Below, in pieces: positions 53,307-60,827 of a stretch of DNA of 64,000 bases; the stretch's first letter is position 1, and each line of letters starts with the position of its first letter. The translations under genes were made by a program, and so were the position numbers. Below the pieces are notes generated by a model that was not told the DNA's origin, did no database searches, and saw nothing but the letters and a program-made list of their open reading frames with translations. The stretch is taken from the NCBI GenBank assembly GCA_965202875.1, contig OZ241870.1, positions 5,270,001 through 5,334,000 on the forward strand, written 5' to 3'. The stretch comes from HK1 sp965202875 (lineage in GTDB: Bacteria > Pseudomonadota > Gammaproteobacteria > HK1).

Positions 53307-54490
53307 GGTCGGACTTCTTTCTCGGCGGCATCCCGGACCGCGGCCAGGGCCGCGTTGTGGCGCCGCAGAACGGCGAGGCGATCGGCCGCGGCGGGCGCGT
53401 CCCCGAATGCAGGCCCGCTCGCGAATGCGAGCGCACTCGCGGAGACGGTCGCGGACGTGGGTACAAGCTCGGCGGGGCGCTCGCGCTGGAATGCGGGCGC
53501 ACCCGCGGAGACGGTCGCGGACGTGGAGGCGGGTACCGGGCGAGGCGCCCGGGCGGTAAACACGCCGTGGATGACGGTGGCGCGTTCGAAGAGCGGCTGA
53601 AGCATGAAGCGGAGGTCGCCGTCGCGTCCGCCGAGCACGTGCGCCGTCCAGGGATCCGCCGCGTCCGCCTCCACCCGGACCGGACCGGCCGCGCCGACTT
53701 CGTAGTGGATGAAGGCGGCGGCCACCGCGGCCGCGGGAGCGTCCACGTACACGCTGCGCAACGTCGGATCCGGCGCCGTGCGGCCTTCGGCGCCCGCGGG
53801 CGAGGCCCCTGTGTCGCTCACGCCGTCCGGTGCGCCTGCGCCTCCCGTTTCGCCGACACCATCCGGCCCCCCGGCCCTGCCCGCGCCGCCGACACCATCC
53901 GGCTCCCCGGCCCTGCCCGCGCCGCCGACACCGTCCGGCTTCCCGGTCCTGCCCGCGCCGCCGACACCGTCCGGCTTCCCGGTCCTGCCCGCGCCGCCGA
54001 CACCATCCGGCCCCTCGGCCCCGCCCGCGCCGTCCGCCCCGTTGCCTCCGCTCGCGCTACCGACACCGTGCACGCCGCTCCCCCCGCTGACACCGACATC
54101 GATTCCGCCGTCCCCGTCGCCTTCCTCCGCGAGCCGGACCCATACGAGGCCCTGCCGCTCCGCGCACGGGTAGGCGCGTACCTTGATCGCCGCGGCCGGC
54201 GTGAGCCGCGGATGGCAGGGTATCGCGATGCACCGGGCGGAGCCCGATTCGTAGGTCCAGCCGTGGTAGCGGCACTTGAGCGCATGGCCGAGGTTGGTCC
54301 CGATGGAGAGCCGGACCCCCCGGTGGGGACACCGGTTCTCCCATGCGTTCACGGTCCCGTCGTCTGCGCGCCAGACCGCGAGTTCCTGTCCGAGCAGGGC
54401 GGTGTGGACGACGTGCCGGGGCACGGCGTCCCCGCCCCGGCATACCGGAAACCAGCGGCTGCGGAGACGTTCGGGAAACGATCGATCCAC
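53303..54490 (-). CDS. Rieske [2Fe-2S] protein with an inserted Gly-rich repeat
   Basis: About 395 residues. The N-terminal Rieske domain has both cluster motifs, CPHRG and CRYHGW (about residues 53-78), and the surrounding WENRCPHRGVRLSIG of oxygenase alpha subunits. After LVWVRLAEEGDG the chain enters a long Gly/Asp/Val-rich stretch with five 12-residue repeats of the type DGVGGAGRTGKP. It then returns to an ordinary domain (AAAFIHYEVGAAGPVRVEAD, LRFMLQPLFERATVIHG). No mononuclear iron triad is visible, so the protein is a Rieske electron carrier split from its catalytic domain. Start is probably GTG at 54490. It overlaps the GST gene and follows the catalytic-subunit gene by 89 bases. Confidence 0.8.
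   Translation of the reverse strand: MDRSFPERLRSRWFPVCRGGDAVPRHVVHTALLGQELAVWRADDGTVNAWENRCPHRGVRLSIGTNLGHALKCRYHGWTYESGSARCIAIPCHPRLTPAAAIKVRAYPCAERQGLVWVRLAEEGDGDGGIDVGVSGGSGVHGVGSASGGNGADGAGGAEGPDGVGGAGRTGKPDGVGGAGRTGKPDGVGGAGRAGEPDGVGGAGRAGGPDGVGETGGAGAPDGVSDTGASPAGAEGRTAPDPTLRSVYVDAPAAAVAAAFIHYEVGAAGPVRVEADAADPWTAHVLGGRDGDLRFMLQPLFERATVIHGVFTARAPRPVPASTSATVSAGAPAFQRERPAELVPTSATVSASALAFASGPAFGDAPAAADRLAVLRRHNAALAAVRDAAEKEVRP
53856..54035 (-). repeat. Five tandem 36-bp units inside the Rieske gene
   Basis: Units at 53856-53891, 53892-53927, 53928-53963, 53964-53999 and 54000-54035, the first four nearly identical. Each encodes 12 residues (DGVGGAGRTGKP-like) on the minus strand. The period is a multiple of three. 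There are no unique spacers, so this is coding tandem repetition rather than a CRISPR array. Confidence 0.88.
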
Positions 54491-54579
54491 GGCTTCGCTA
54501 CCCTCGGTCCATCCCCCCGCCCGTTCGAGTCCGCACGGACACGACCGTCAGGCGATCGAACCATGCAGTCCCGGACGTC

Positions 54580-55434
54580 TCAGGCGGCCGGGATCGCGCC
54601 GTAGGTCACGCCGTGCGCGCCCAGCCACCGGCGGAAGGCGAGCGACATGGCGTCGGCCCGTACCGGGATCTCCGCCCGGCGATCGAGCGGCAGCCGCTTG
54701 GGGAGCTCGTTTTCCAGGATCGGCTTGTCCTGCGCGAAAATGAGCTGCATGTACCAGCGCGTGGCTTCTTCGTCGAGATCATGGGGGAGGTAGGCGAGCC
54801 AGGGATGGGCGATGCACCGCTCCTCGCTCACCGGCTGCACGAACAGCACGATGACGTCCCAGCGCTTCGGCTCGACCGGATTGCTCTTGTAGAGGCAGAC
54901 CGTGTAGGGCCGGCAGACCTTGTAGACGTAGTCCACCATCATGCCGCCCTCGGCGCTCGGGGAAGCCAGCGGCTGGAAGAAGCGGCACTCGGTGGCCAGG
55001 ATCTCGTCCTCCTCCGTCACGACCACTTCGTAGGGCTCGACCTCCGTCTGCGGCTCGACGCCCAGGTAGTCGGTGTGGACGAAGGGGAAATGCCCCATGT
55101 CGAGGAAGTTCTCGATCGCCCGCAGCCCCGAGACGGCGACCCCGATGGAGCCGCCCGTGATCCGGATGCGGTCCTCCTCGTGGCGTTCGGGGAAATGCAC
55201 GACGTCGCGGGCGGGCTCGCCGAGGGTGGTGAAGACGTGGCCGTACTCGACACGGGAGGGGAGCGGGGCGCCGTCGCTGCGGCGCCGGACCCGGAAGTCG
55301 TCCGGCGAGGCGCCGCACGAGACTTCGAGCGGGACGTCGAGGAGTTGCGTCCCGAAGGAGCCGCGCGCCCGGAGGAAATCCAGCTCGGCGACGGCATGCC
55401 AATCGTCGATCAGGATGGGGTCGGCCCCGCCCAT
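54580..55434 (-). CDS. Rieske-less oxygenase catalytic subunit (aromatic ring-hydroxylating/N-demethylase type)
   Basis: A 284-residue protein corresponding to the C-terminal catalytic domain of Rieske oxygenase alpha subunits. The iron-binding region is AIENFLDMGHFPFVHTDYLG, with the Asp, His and His expected near the mononuclear iron. The ring-hydroxylase C-terminal pattern continues with VIVLFVQPVSEERC and LIFAQDKPILENELPKRLPL, the latter highly typical of the VanA/Pdmo branch. The N-terminal Rieske domain is absent; a separate Rieske protein is encoded next. The ATG at 55434 follows GGAGGAG. Likely operon: this gene, the Rieske gene, the GST gene. The substrate may be a methylated or aromatic compound, but none is indicated by neighbours. 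Confidence 0.85.
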   Translation of the reverse strand: MGGADPILIDDWHAVAELDFLRARGSFGTQLLDVPLEVSCGASPDDFRVRRRSDGAPLPSRVEYGHVFTTLGEPARDVVHFPERHEEDRIRITGGSIGVAVSGLRAIENFLDMGHFPFVHTDYLGVEPQTEVEPYEVVVTEEDEILATECRFFQPLASPSAEGGMMVDYVYKVCRPYTVCLYKSNPVEPKRWDVIVLFVQPVSEERCIAHPWLAYLPHDLDEEATRWYMQLIFAQDKPILENELPKRLPLDRRAEIPVRADAMSLAFRRWLGAHGVTYGAIPAA

Positions 55435-55597
55435 CTTCTCCTCCCCTGCCGTTTGCGTTGCCGCGGCGCGAGCGCAGGACGAACAACCGATGCAGTACGG
55501 GAAACCACGCTATCACGATGGGGAAACGGTTGACCAGGATTCGATCCGCACCGGACGGATCCGTTTGTTGCCGGCACACCTTGCCGGAGGCGGAGGG

Positions 55598-55866
55598 TTG
55601 CCGCACCGGACCGCCGGCGTCACGTCTCCTCTCCAGTCGGGGGCAACCCTTGACGCGCGGCCTGGCCTCGACGACCTGCCACGGGAGGTCGGGTCCAACC
55701 GGTCGCCCGGAATGCGAGGTGCAGGGCGTCTTCGATCCACGCGATCCGTTGTGCCGGCGTCGCGGCGAGGGCGGCGTCGAGCCGGGCCTCCCGGCTCCCT
55801 TCCCAGGTCCCGCACCGCCACGGATCGGCCTTGCTTCGATGGTCGTTCATTGCGACGGGTTCTTCG
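55598..55866. repeat. Long direct repeat, left copy
   Basis: About 269 bases that recur at 61708-61988 in the same orientation with only scattered differences. It contains nearly the whole small gene at 55620-55850. The right copy carries a 12-bp tandem duplication (GACGACCTGCCA twice) that this copy lacks. The boundary on the right side is at TTCTTC, after which the copies diverge completely. Confidence 0.9.
55620..55850 (-). CDS. Small protein, partner of a nucleotidyltransferase toxin-like gene (left copy)
   Basis: A 76-residue protein beginning MNDHRSKADPWRCGTWEGSR and containing TPAQRIAWIEDALHLAFRA, a helical core. Small proteins with this pattern occur next to AbiEii-type or other nucleotidyltransferase genes and may be antitoxins or regulators; this is inference from context. 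Its ATG overlaps the stop of the nucleotidyltransferase gene (ATGA). A near-identical copy is encoded at 61704-61973, where the C-terminus is 13 residues longer because this copy has a stop (CGA-to-TGA-type change) earlier. Confidence 0.7.
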   Translation of the reverse strand: MNDHRSKADPWRCGTWEGSREARLDAALAATPAQRIAWIEDALHLAFRATGWTRPPVAGRRGQAARQGLPPTGEET

Positions 55867-56257
55867 ATCGCTTGGCGCGAATACGCTCCAGGTGGCCCAC
55901 GTCGTCCAGATCCAGGGGGCGGCCCGCGTCACGCTTCATGGCAATCAGATCGTCGATCGACGCAACGCGAACCCCGACACCGTTCAGGTCGATGACGTCG
56001 GCCCGGTTCCAGAGGGCATCGAAGTCGACCGGGTGTCGGGCGAACAGATCGACGGCCCGCATCGGATTGCTCAGGTCGATCATCGGAAACACCACCATTC
56101 CCTTCTCCGTGATCCACGACTCCCGAATCGAGGGATCGGCAAAGTCGGTTGCCTTCACCGGCGCGCTCGGGCTCAGGCCGAGCCCGGTGAGGGCGTCCAC
56201 AATCCTGCGAGCCGGATCGGGAGCGAGATCGACGACCAGATCGACGTCCGCGGTCAA
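55847..56257 (-). pseudogene. N-terminally truncated nucleotidyltransferase (toxin-family, MNT/AbiEii-like)
   Basis: The frame encodes TADVDLVVDLAPDPARRIVD, including the DxD pair, then ATDFADPSIRESWITEKGM, PMRAVDLFARHPVDF and VGVRVASIDDLIAMKRDAGR, a continuous match to nucleotidyltransferase toxins. The first about 40 residues, which should include the GS/GG motif that grips the nucleotide phosphates, are missing. The 5' end stops abruptly about 25 bases before the oxygenase gene, and the only start is an in-frame TTG. Probably inactive. Confidence 0.75.
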
Positions 56258-56294
56258 ACGCGGCGCGCACGAAGGTCAGACCCGGCCGCCAGCC

Positions 56295-58724
56295 TCACCC
56301 GGCCGCCGCGATCGCCTCGCGCAGCCGCCCCAGATCGGCCGCGCACCGCCTGGCCTGCCTTCCCCCCGGCGCCGATTCGGCCAGCGCGCGCATGTTCGAT
56401 ACGTCCTCGGCGTACTCGGCAAGCCGCCGCTCGTGGCTGGCGCGGGTCTTGGTGCACACGAGGGTGAAGGGGCGGCCCCGGCGCTCGGTCACGTGCGTGA
56501 GGTCGAGCCGGTGGCGCTCGATGATCTGGTGCAGGTGGGCGCGCAGCTCCTGGCGCAGCGGGAAGCGCGCCGTCTCGGTTACCGGGTCCTTGCAGAAGGC
56601 CTTCAGCTTCGTGCAGTGCTCGCAACGGCACTTGACGGGGGCCGCGATCTTCCAGTTCCGCGGCGGCTGGGGCGGCGTCGCGCTGCGCGCCAGCAGGAAG
56701 TCCGCGGCATGGCGCCACAACGACGCGAAGGGGGCGGCGTCCGCCAGGCCCGCTTGCGCGGACAGCGCCCGCAGCGCCGCCGGCAGGGTGCGGTCCGGCG
56801 TGACGGTCCGCGGGTGGGCGACCACCGCGTCGGCCGCAGCCCCGGCCTCCTTCGTCAATCTCCAGCGCCAGGCCAGAGCGAAGAGATCGCGCACCGCCGC
56901 GTCCCCGATGGTCTTCGACCGGGTGGCGCCCCGGACGAACCCCCACTCGGGGTCCGGCTCCGGCGTGCGTCCCTTCGTGCGGCCCGCCAGTGCGCCGGGC
57001 AGGGCGGAGAGGGCCGCACGCACGCCTTTGCGCAATGCGCCGCGCCAGGAGGCGTCGGAGCTTGCGGGGCCGCCGTGCTCCTCGTCGAGGCGGCGCAGGA
57101 GCGCGAGTGTGTCCTTGGTGCGCCGCGCGAAGTGCGCTTCGACCAGAGCCGGCAGGAAGCTTCCCGCGGCCTTCGGCCCGACCAGGGTGATCGCCGCCGC
57201 CAGCGCTTCGTTCTCGCCGCCGCTGTAGCTCGACAGGACCACCTCGCGCAGGAAGCGCCCGGTGCGGGCCTCGTCCCCGAGCCTGCACAGCAACGCGAGC
57301 ATCCCGATGCGGGCTTCCTTGTCGCGGCCTTGCCGCGTGGACGCCCACAGATCGATCAGCCTCGAAACCAGGCCCTCGATCCTGTCGTCCGCGACCCCGC
57401 CGTTGCGGTCGAGCGCCTCCGCCACCCAGGCGACGGCGCCCCCGAGCCCCGCGCTCGCCACGATGTCCAGGGCCTTCGCCCGCGGCCAGAGCACGAAGGC
57501 GGCGCGGCGGTAGGCGCGATGCAGGGTCGCCCCCTCGTTGCCCGAGGCCTCGTGCAGTCGCTGGCTGTCCGGCTTCGCATCGTCGAGCGCACCGGCGGGC
57601 AGCAGCTCCCCGGATTCCAGCGGAATCTCCGCAAACGGCGGCCGGCCCCCGTCCCGTCCCGCCCAGCCGTCGAGCCAGCGCCGGTCGTCGAACACCTCGT
57701 CGATGTCCATGTCCGCGACGTCGCCCTCGTCCCAGCCCCCGCCATACCGGCCGCCATACCCGCCATGCCAGCCGAAGACGTAATCGCCCTTGAACGTCGC
57801 CTCCCCGGACTCCTCGACGTGGACGATGGCCGCGTAGAGCTCGCACCCGGCGCACTCCGCCGCCGGCGCCAGGACCTGCGCCAGGGCCGCGTCGGTGTTC
57901 TTCAAGGTGGCGAAGGACAGCCCCGATGCGCTGTACTCGTGGTCGAGCAACCAGACCAGCTTGTCGGGCGCCCCTTCGTCGCGGCTCCACTCGGCGAGCT
58001 GCTCCGCGACCCCGGCGATCTGCCTGCCGTAGTCGGGCGCCTCGCGCGGCGTGTCCCGGTCTCCGGGGCGGAGGCACAGGTTGAAGACCAGCGAGAGGCG
58101 ATGGCCTTCGAGCACGGGCCGGATCTCGTGCGTGCAGTCGGCGTAGAAGGCCGCGAACGCCAGCTCGGAGGGCTCCTCCGCACGCATGTCGACGGTGACC
58201 TCGCGGTCGTGGTGGCGGACGACGAGCTCGCCGCCGGCGCCCGCGACCGGCAGCGAGAGCGAGAGGGTCGCGATCATCCGGTCCGCCTTCTCGGTGTCGC
58301 GGTGCGGCAGGAAGAACCCGCCCGGCTCGTAGACGAGCAGCTTGTAGAGCCGGGCGTCGAGCCGTTCGCTCGGGCAGCCGAGACCCGACGCCGCCGCATC
58401 GAGGATGCGCGCGAAGGTCTCCGGCCACGCGCCCCCTCCCAGACGCACCCTGTCCGCGTCGATCTGCCAGCAGTCGCGGACCGAGGCGTCCACCAGGGTC
58501 TCCGGCCCCTTGCCGTAGGGCGCACGCTCGGCTGCTTCGATCAAGGCGCGCGCCTGCGCCTCTGGGACGGGGAAGGACACCATGCCGACCCCCTCGACCT
58601 CCAGCCGCGGCATGGGCGCGAGCAGCCTGCCGTGGGCGCAGAAGTCGCCCGGTCGGTCGATGGAGCGCAGCAGTGTCTCGAGCCGCGCGTGTCCGGCGGC
58701 GTATTCGACATCGGGGGCACTCAT
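56295..58724 (-). CDS. 2OG-Fe(II) oxygenase domain protein, large (about 809 aa)
   Basis: The N-terminal about 220 residues form a prolyl-4-hydroxylase-like oxygenase. LYKLLVYEPGGFFLPHRDTE carries the first iron ligands (His-x-Asp), THEIRPVLEGHRLSLVFNL carries the second histidine and the 2-oxoglutarate arginine, and GGELVVRHH lies between. The remaining about 590 residues are helical and include a cysteine cluster CRCEHCTKLKAFC near residue 690, which may bind zinc. Such large proteins usually have unknown targets. ATG at 58724, with GGAGG nine bases upstream; the open frame continues upstream without similarity. Its 3' end abuts the truncated nucleotidyltransferase. Confidence 0.83.
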   Translation of the reverse strand: MSAPDVEYAAGHARLETLLRSIDRPGDFCAHGRLLAPMPRLEVEGVGMVSFPVPEAQARALIEAAERAPYGKGPETLVDASVRDCWQIDADRVRLGGGAWPETFARILDAAASGLGCPSERLDARLYKLLVYEPGGFFLPHRDTEKADRMIATLSLSLPVAGAGGELVVRHHDREVTVDMRAEEPSELAFAAFYADCTHEIRPVLEGHRLSLVFNLCLRPGDRDTPREAPDYGRQIAGVAEQLAEWSRDEGAPDKLVWLLDHEYSASGLSFATLKNTDAALAQVLAPAAECAGCELYAAIVHVEESGEATFKGDYVFGWHGGYGGRYGGGWDEGDVADMDIDEVFDDRRWLDGWAGRDGGRPPFAEIPLESGELLPAGALDDAKPDSQRLHEASGNEGATLHRAYRRAAFVLWPRAKALDIVASAGLGGAVAWVAEALDRNGGVADDRIEGLVSRLIDLWASTRQGRDKEARIGMLALLCRLGDEARTGRFLREVVLSSYSGGENEALAAAITLVGPKAAGSFLPALVEAHFARRTKDTLALLRRLDEEHGGPASSDASWRGALRKGVRAALSALPGALAGRTKGRTPEPDPEWGFVRGATRSKTIGDAAVRDLFALAWRWRLTKEAGAAADAVVAHPRTVTPDRTLPAALRALSAQAGLADAAPFASLWRHAADFLLARSATPPQPPRNWKIAAPVKCRCEHCTKLKAFCKDPVTETARFPLRQELRAHLHQIIERHRLDLTHVTERRGRPFTLVCTKTRASHERRLAEYAEDVSNMRALAESAPGGRQARRCAADLGRLREAIAAAG

Positions 58725-58890
58725 GAGGGCATCCTCCGGGGGTCGACGATGCAGGGGCGGGAGCATGTCGGAGATGGGACGGCGGCGGCAAGTCCGGCTC
58801 CGGCGGCTCCGGCCCCGGCAGGTGGCAAGCCCGGTCCCGGTGGGGGTGGCCCGGCCTCGGCAGGCGGTTGCTTGATCCAGGGTCCCCGGC

Positions 58891-59427
58891 ATGGGAGGAG
58901 GTCGGGACATCCTGATATCCGTGGGTTGGCTACCACCTGACCTCACCTCGCTCGCCCGCGCGGCGCTGTGGCCGCCGACCGACAACGACTTCGACAACGG
59001 AATGCTCGTCACCGGGGTCAGCGGCGCGGAGCCCTTCGATCCGGCGGTGATCGACGATCTCGACTGGGTCGGGTTCGAGGACTGGATCGTGGACCGCGCC
59101 TGCGAGGGTGGCGATTGGGAAGCATCGAAAACGCCGCGGTCCGGGGACGGCGGCGTGGACGCCGTATTGCGGCATCGCCGCCGGCGCGCGACCGCCGCCG
59201 TGGTCCAGGCGAAACACACGACCGATCATGACCGTCCGGTCGGCGAAGCGGCGGTTCGCGAGCTCCTGCGCGCGAACGGTCGCTACGACGTGCGCAACCC
59301 GCAGCTCGTCGCGGTCACCAATGCCCGCGGCTTCACCGACGGCGCCCGGCGACTTGCGCTGCAACGCGACGTGAAGCTTGTCGACCGAGACCGGCTCGGC
59401 CTCTGGCCGAACCATGTGCTCGGTTGA
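58891..59427 (+). CDS. Mrr-type restriction endonuclease-like protein
   Basis: A 178-residue protein. FEDWIVDRACEGGDWEASK and SGDGGVDAVLRHR followed by AAVVQAKHTTD form a PD-(D/E)XK core of the Mrr_cat class (Asp in GVDAV, Gln-x-Lys in VQAKH). NPQLVAVTNARGFTDGARRL is the typical following strand and helix. Mrr enzymes cut methylated DNA. The N-terminus (LPPDLTSLARAALWPP) is not a known recognition domain, so the protein may be an effector that depends on a partner, or its start may lie elsewhere. It is divergent from the 2OG-Fe(II) oxygenase gene. Confidence 0.78.
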   Translation: MGGGRDILISVGWLPPDLTSLARAALWPPTDNDFDNGMLVTGVSGAEPFDPAVIDDLDWVGFEDWIVDRACEGGDWEASKTPRSGDGGVDAVLRHRRRRATAAVVQAKHTTDHDRPVGEAAVRELLRANGRYDVRNPQLVAVTNARGFTDGARRLALQRDVKLVDRDRLGLWPNHVLG

Positions 59428-59563
59428 GGTTTCTCCTTGACGGTCGCCGGTACAGCGCAAGTCGCCGTGGACGGGACGACGTACTCCCCGGAACGACCGG
59501 TCGATGGACGGGGACCAGGTCGACCGCTACCATCCGGCAACCTTCCCGTGGACGATCGATCCG

Positions 59564-59887
59564 ATGAACTATCCTGTCATCATCCGAGCGGAATCCGCGC
59601 ATCGATACGTGGCCCAACCATTGGGCATCCCGGAAGCTAGGGTAGTGGCGACGACCCAGGAGGAAGCCGTTGCCCAGGTCACGGAGACCCTTGGAGACTG
59701 GCTTGCTACCGCCAAGGTGATCCATGTGGCGGTCCCGGATGAGCATCCTGGCAACCCATGGCTCCGGACGTTTGGGCGTTCGGCTGCCGATCCGGATTTT
59801 CCCGAGTTCCTTGAAGAGCTTCAGCGCCAGCGTACCGACTGCCGTTCTTGCCCTGTGTCGCGCGCGCAGGACGGCTGGCCGATGTGA
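59564..59887 (+). CDS. Small HicB-like/toxin-antitoxin associated protein
   Basis: About 107 residues starting MNYPVIIRAESAHRYVAQPL, then TTQEEAVAQVTETLGDWLA, the fold and repeat-like logic of HicB-type antitoxins (RNase H-like partial fold). PDFPEFLEELQRQRT ends the conserved part. Proteins of this kind usually precede a PIN-domain toxin gene; none follows here, and the last about 20 residues look foreign. It may therefore be an orphan antitoxin whose toxin was lost when the adjacent restriction cassette was inserted (inference). The frame is open upstream to 59504; the start at 59564 has only a weak ribosome binding site. Confidence 0.6.
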   Translation: MNYPVIIRAESAHRYVAQPLGIPEARVVATTQEEAVAQVTETLGDWLATAKVIHVAVPDEHPGNPWLRTFGRSAADPDFPEFLEELQRQRTDCRSCPVSRAQDGWPM

Positions 59888-59942
59888 CGAAGCATCATGC
59901 TACCACAGCGGACCGCCGACTCATTCATTCGTCTCCGTGTCG

Positions 59943-60063
59943 CAGCAATTTCCGCTAACGCTCCGAAGCAGGGTTCTCCTGCCCGATTTCGTGGGAATCC
60001 AGACGGCTTGAGCGTCAAATCGCGGCGATTTCACGATGCTTTTCGAGTTAGCGGAAATTGCTG
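59943..60063. repeat. Inverted repeat at the end of the HNH endonuclease gene
   Basis: CAGCAATTTCCGCTAAC (59943-59959) and its exact complement GTTAGCGGAAATTGCTG (60047-60063) are 17-bp perfect arms about 87 bases apart; similarity extends a few bases outward (GTGTCG versus ACACGG). The right arm overlaps the stop codon of the endonuclease gene. This is also where base composition changes from AT-richer to high GC. It may be an edge of the acquired cassette, a MITE-like remnant or a long terminator. Confidence 0.65.
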
Positions 60064-60827
60064 TCCGTGTCGTCACCGATTTGCCTTCGGATAATCTCTT
60101 TGACAAAATCCGGCAAAGGAATTCCATAAGCTGCTGCGTTTTCTCTGATCTTGTCGTACTGAGAAACGCTCTCATCTTCCCAGATCAGATCCAATCGCCT
60201 GATCTGTTTCATTGCGACGTGTGAATAATCCTCCGGATACGCCCAATAACATGAGCGACATATGACGGGATCCCGGATTCGTTTCCAGTTATCACAGTGC
60301 TCGCACGACCAGGATTTGGCCCGGTTGGCCGATCCACACAAAAGCATGAAGTCATCCGGCTGCACTGTTCTTCTATCGGCATCTCCCGCTATTTCGTATG
60401 GAGTACGATGGTCGATCTGCAACATATGTTCATCCATATTTTCAAGATATATGAAACACCTGCAACCATGAATTTCTATAAGTTTTGTCTTTAGTTCTTT
60501 CGAAAGGGCGGTTCTACCGTCGATACGCTTGAATCGGATCTTCGACAGATCGCCGAAACGATATGCCCCTATTTTCCGCCCGGTCGAGGCTGTAACCCGA
60601 TAGGTCTCCAGGGGAATTCCGAGCTCCCTCACATCACGAGCCGCCCTTGGTGGATGATCATATCCGTATTTATCCCTCAGCTCCTCATTTGTAATGTATC
60701 CATGCTCCAAAATGTGATCGAGAACGGTCCTTGGACGCTTCGCTGTAACGGAGCGACAAAAATCCAGAAACCATTCAGGATATTCAGTCATATATTGCCG
60801 GCTCTTCCAGAAGTCGAATTTGATCAT
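60048..60827 (-). CDS. HNH restriction endonuclease (type II)
   Basis: About 259 residues. The HNH/zinc region reads CRCFIYLENMDEHMLQIDH then RTPYEIAGD, and later FMLLCGS, CEHCDNW and CRSCYW supply paired cysteines. The N-terminal half has a winged-helix-like segment (GYITNEELRDKYGYDHPP). The gene overlaps the 3' end of the adenine methyltransferase gene, which fits a restriction partner. The start is uncertain: ATG at 60860 and ATG at 60827 are both in frame; I prefer 60827, with IKFDFWKSRQYMTEYPEWF directly after. Base composition is markedly more AT-rich than the flanks, indicating recent acquisition. Recognition site unknown. Confidence 0.82.
   Translation of the reverse strand: MIKFDFWKSRQYMTEYPEWFLDFCRSVTAKRPRTVLDHILEHGYITNEELRDKYGYDHPPRAARDVRELGIPLETYRVTASTGRKIGAYRFGDLSKIRFKRIDGRTALSKELKTKLIEIHGCRCFIYLENMDEHMLQIDHRTPYEIAGDADRRTVQPDDFMLLCGSANRAKSWSCEHCDNWKRIRDPVICRSCYWAYPEDYSHVAMKQIRRLDLIWEDESVSQYDKIRENAAAYGIPLPDFVKEIIRRQIGDDTDSNFR

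Noticed and set aside
53856..54035. CRISPR-like array of 36-bp repeats
   Set aside because: The units are directly adjacent with no spacers and translate into a continuous Gly-rich segment of the Rieske protein.
55458..58940. A plus-strand frame of 1160 codons across the repeat and oxygenase gene
   Set aside because: Antisense shadow; crosses several real genes on the other strand.
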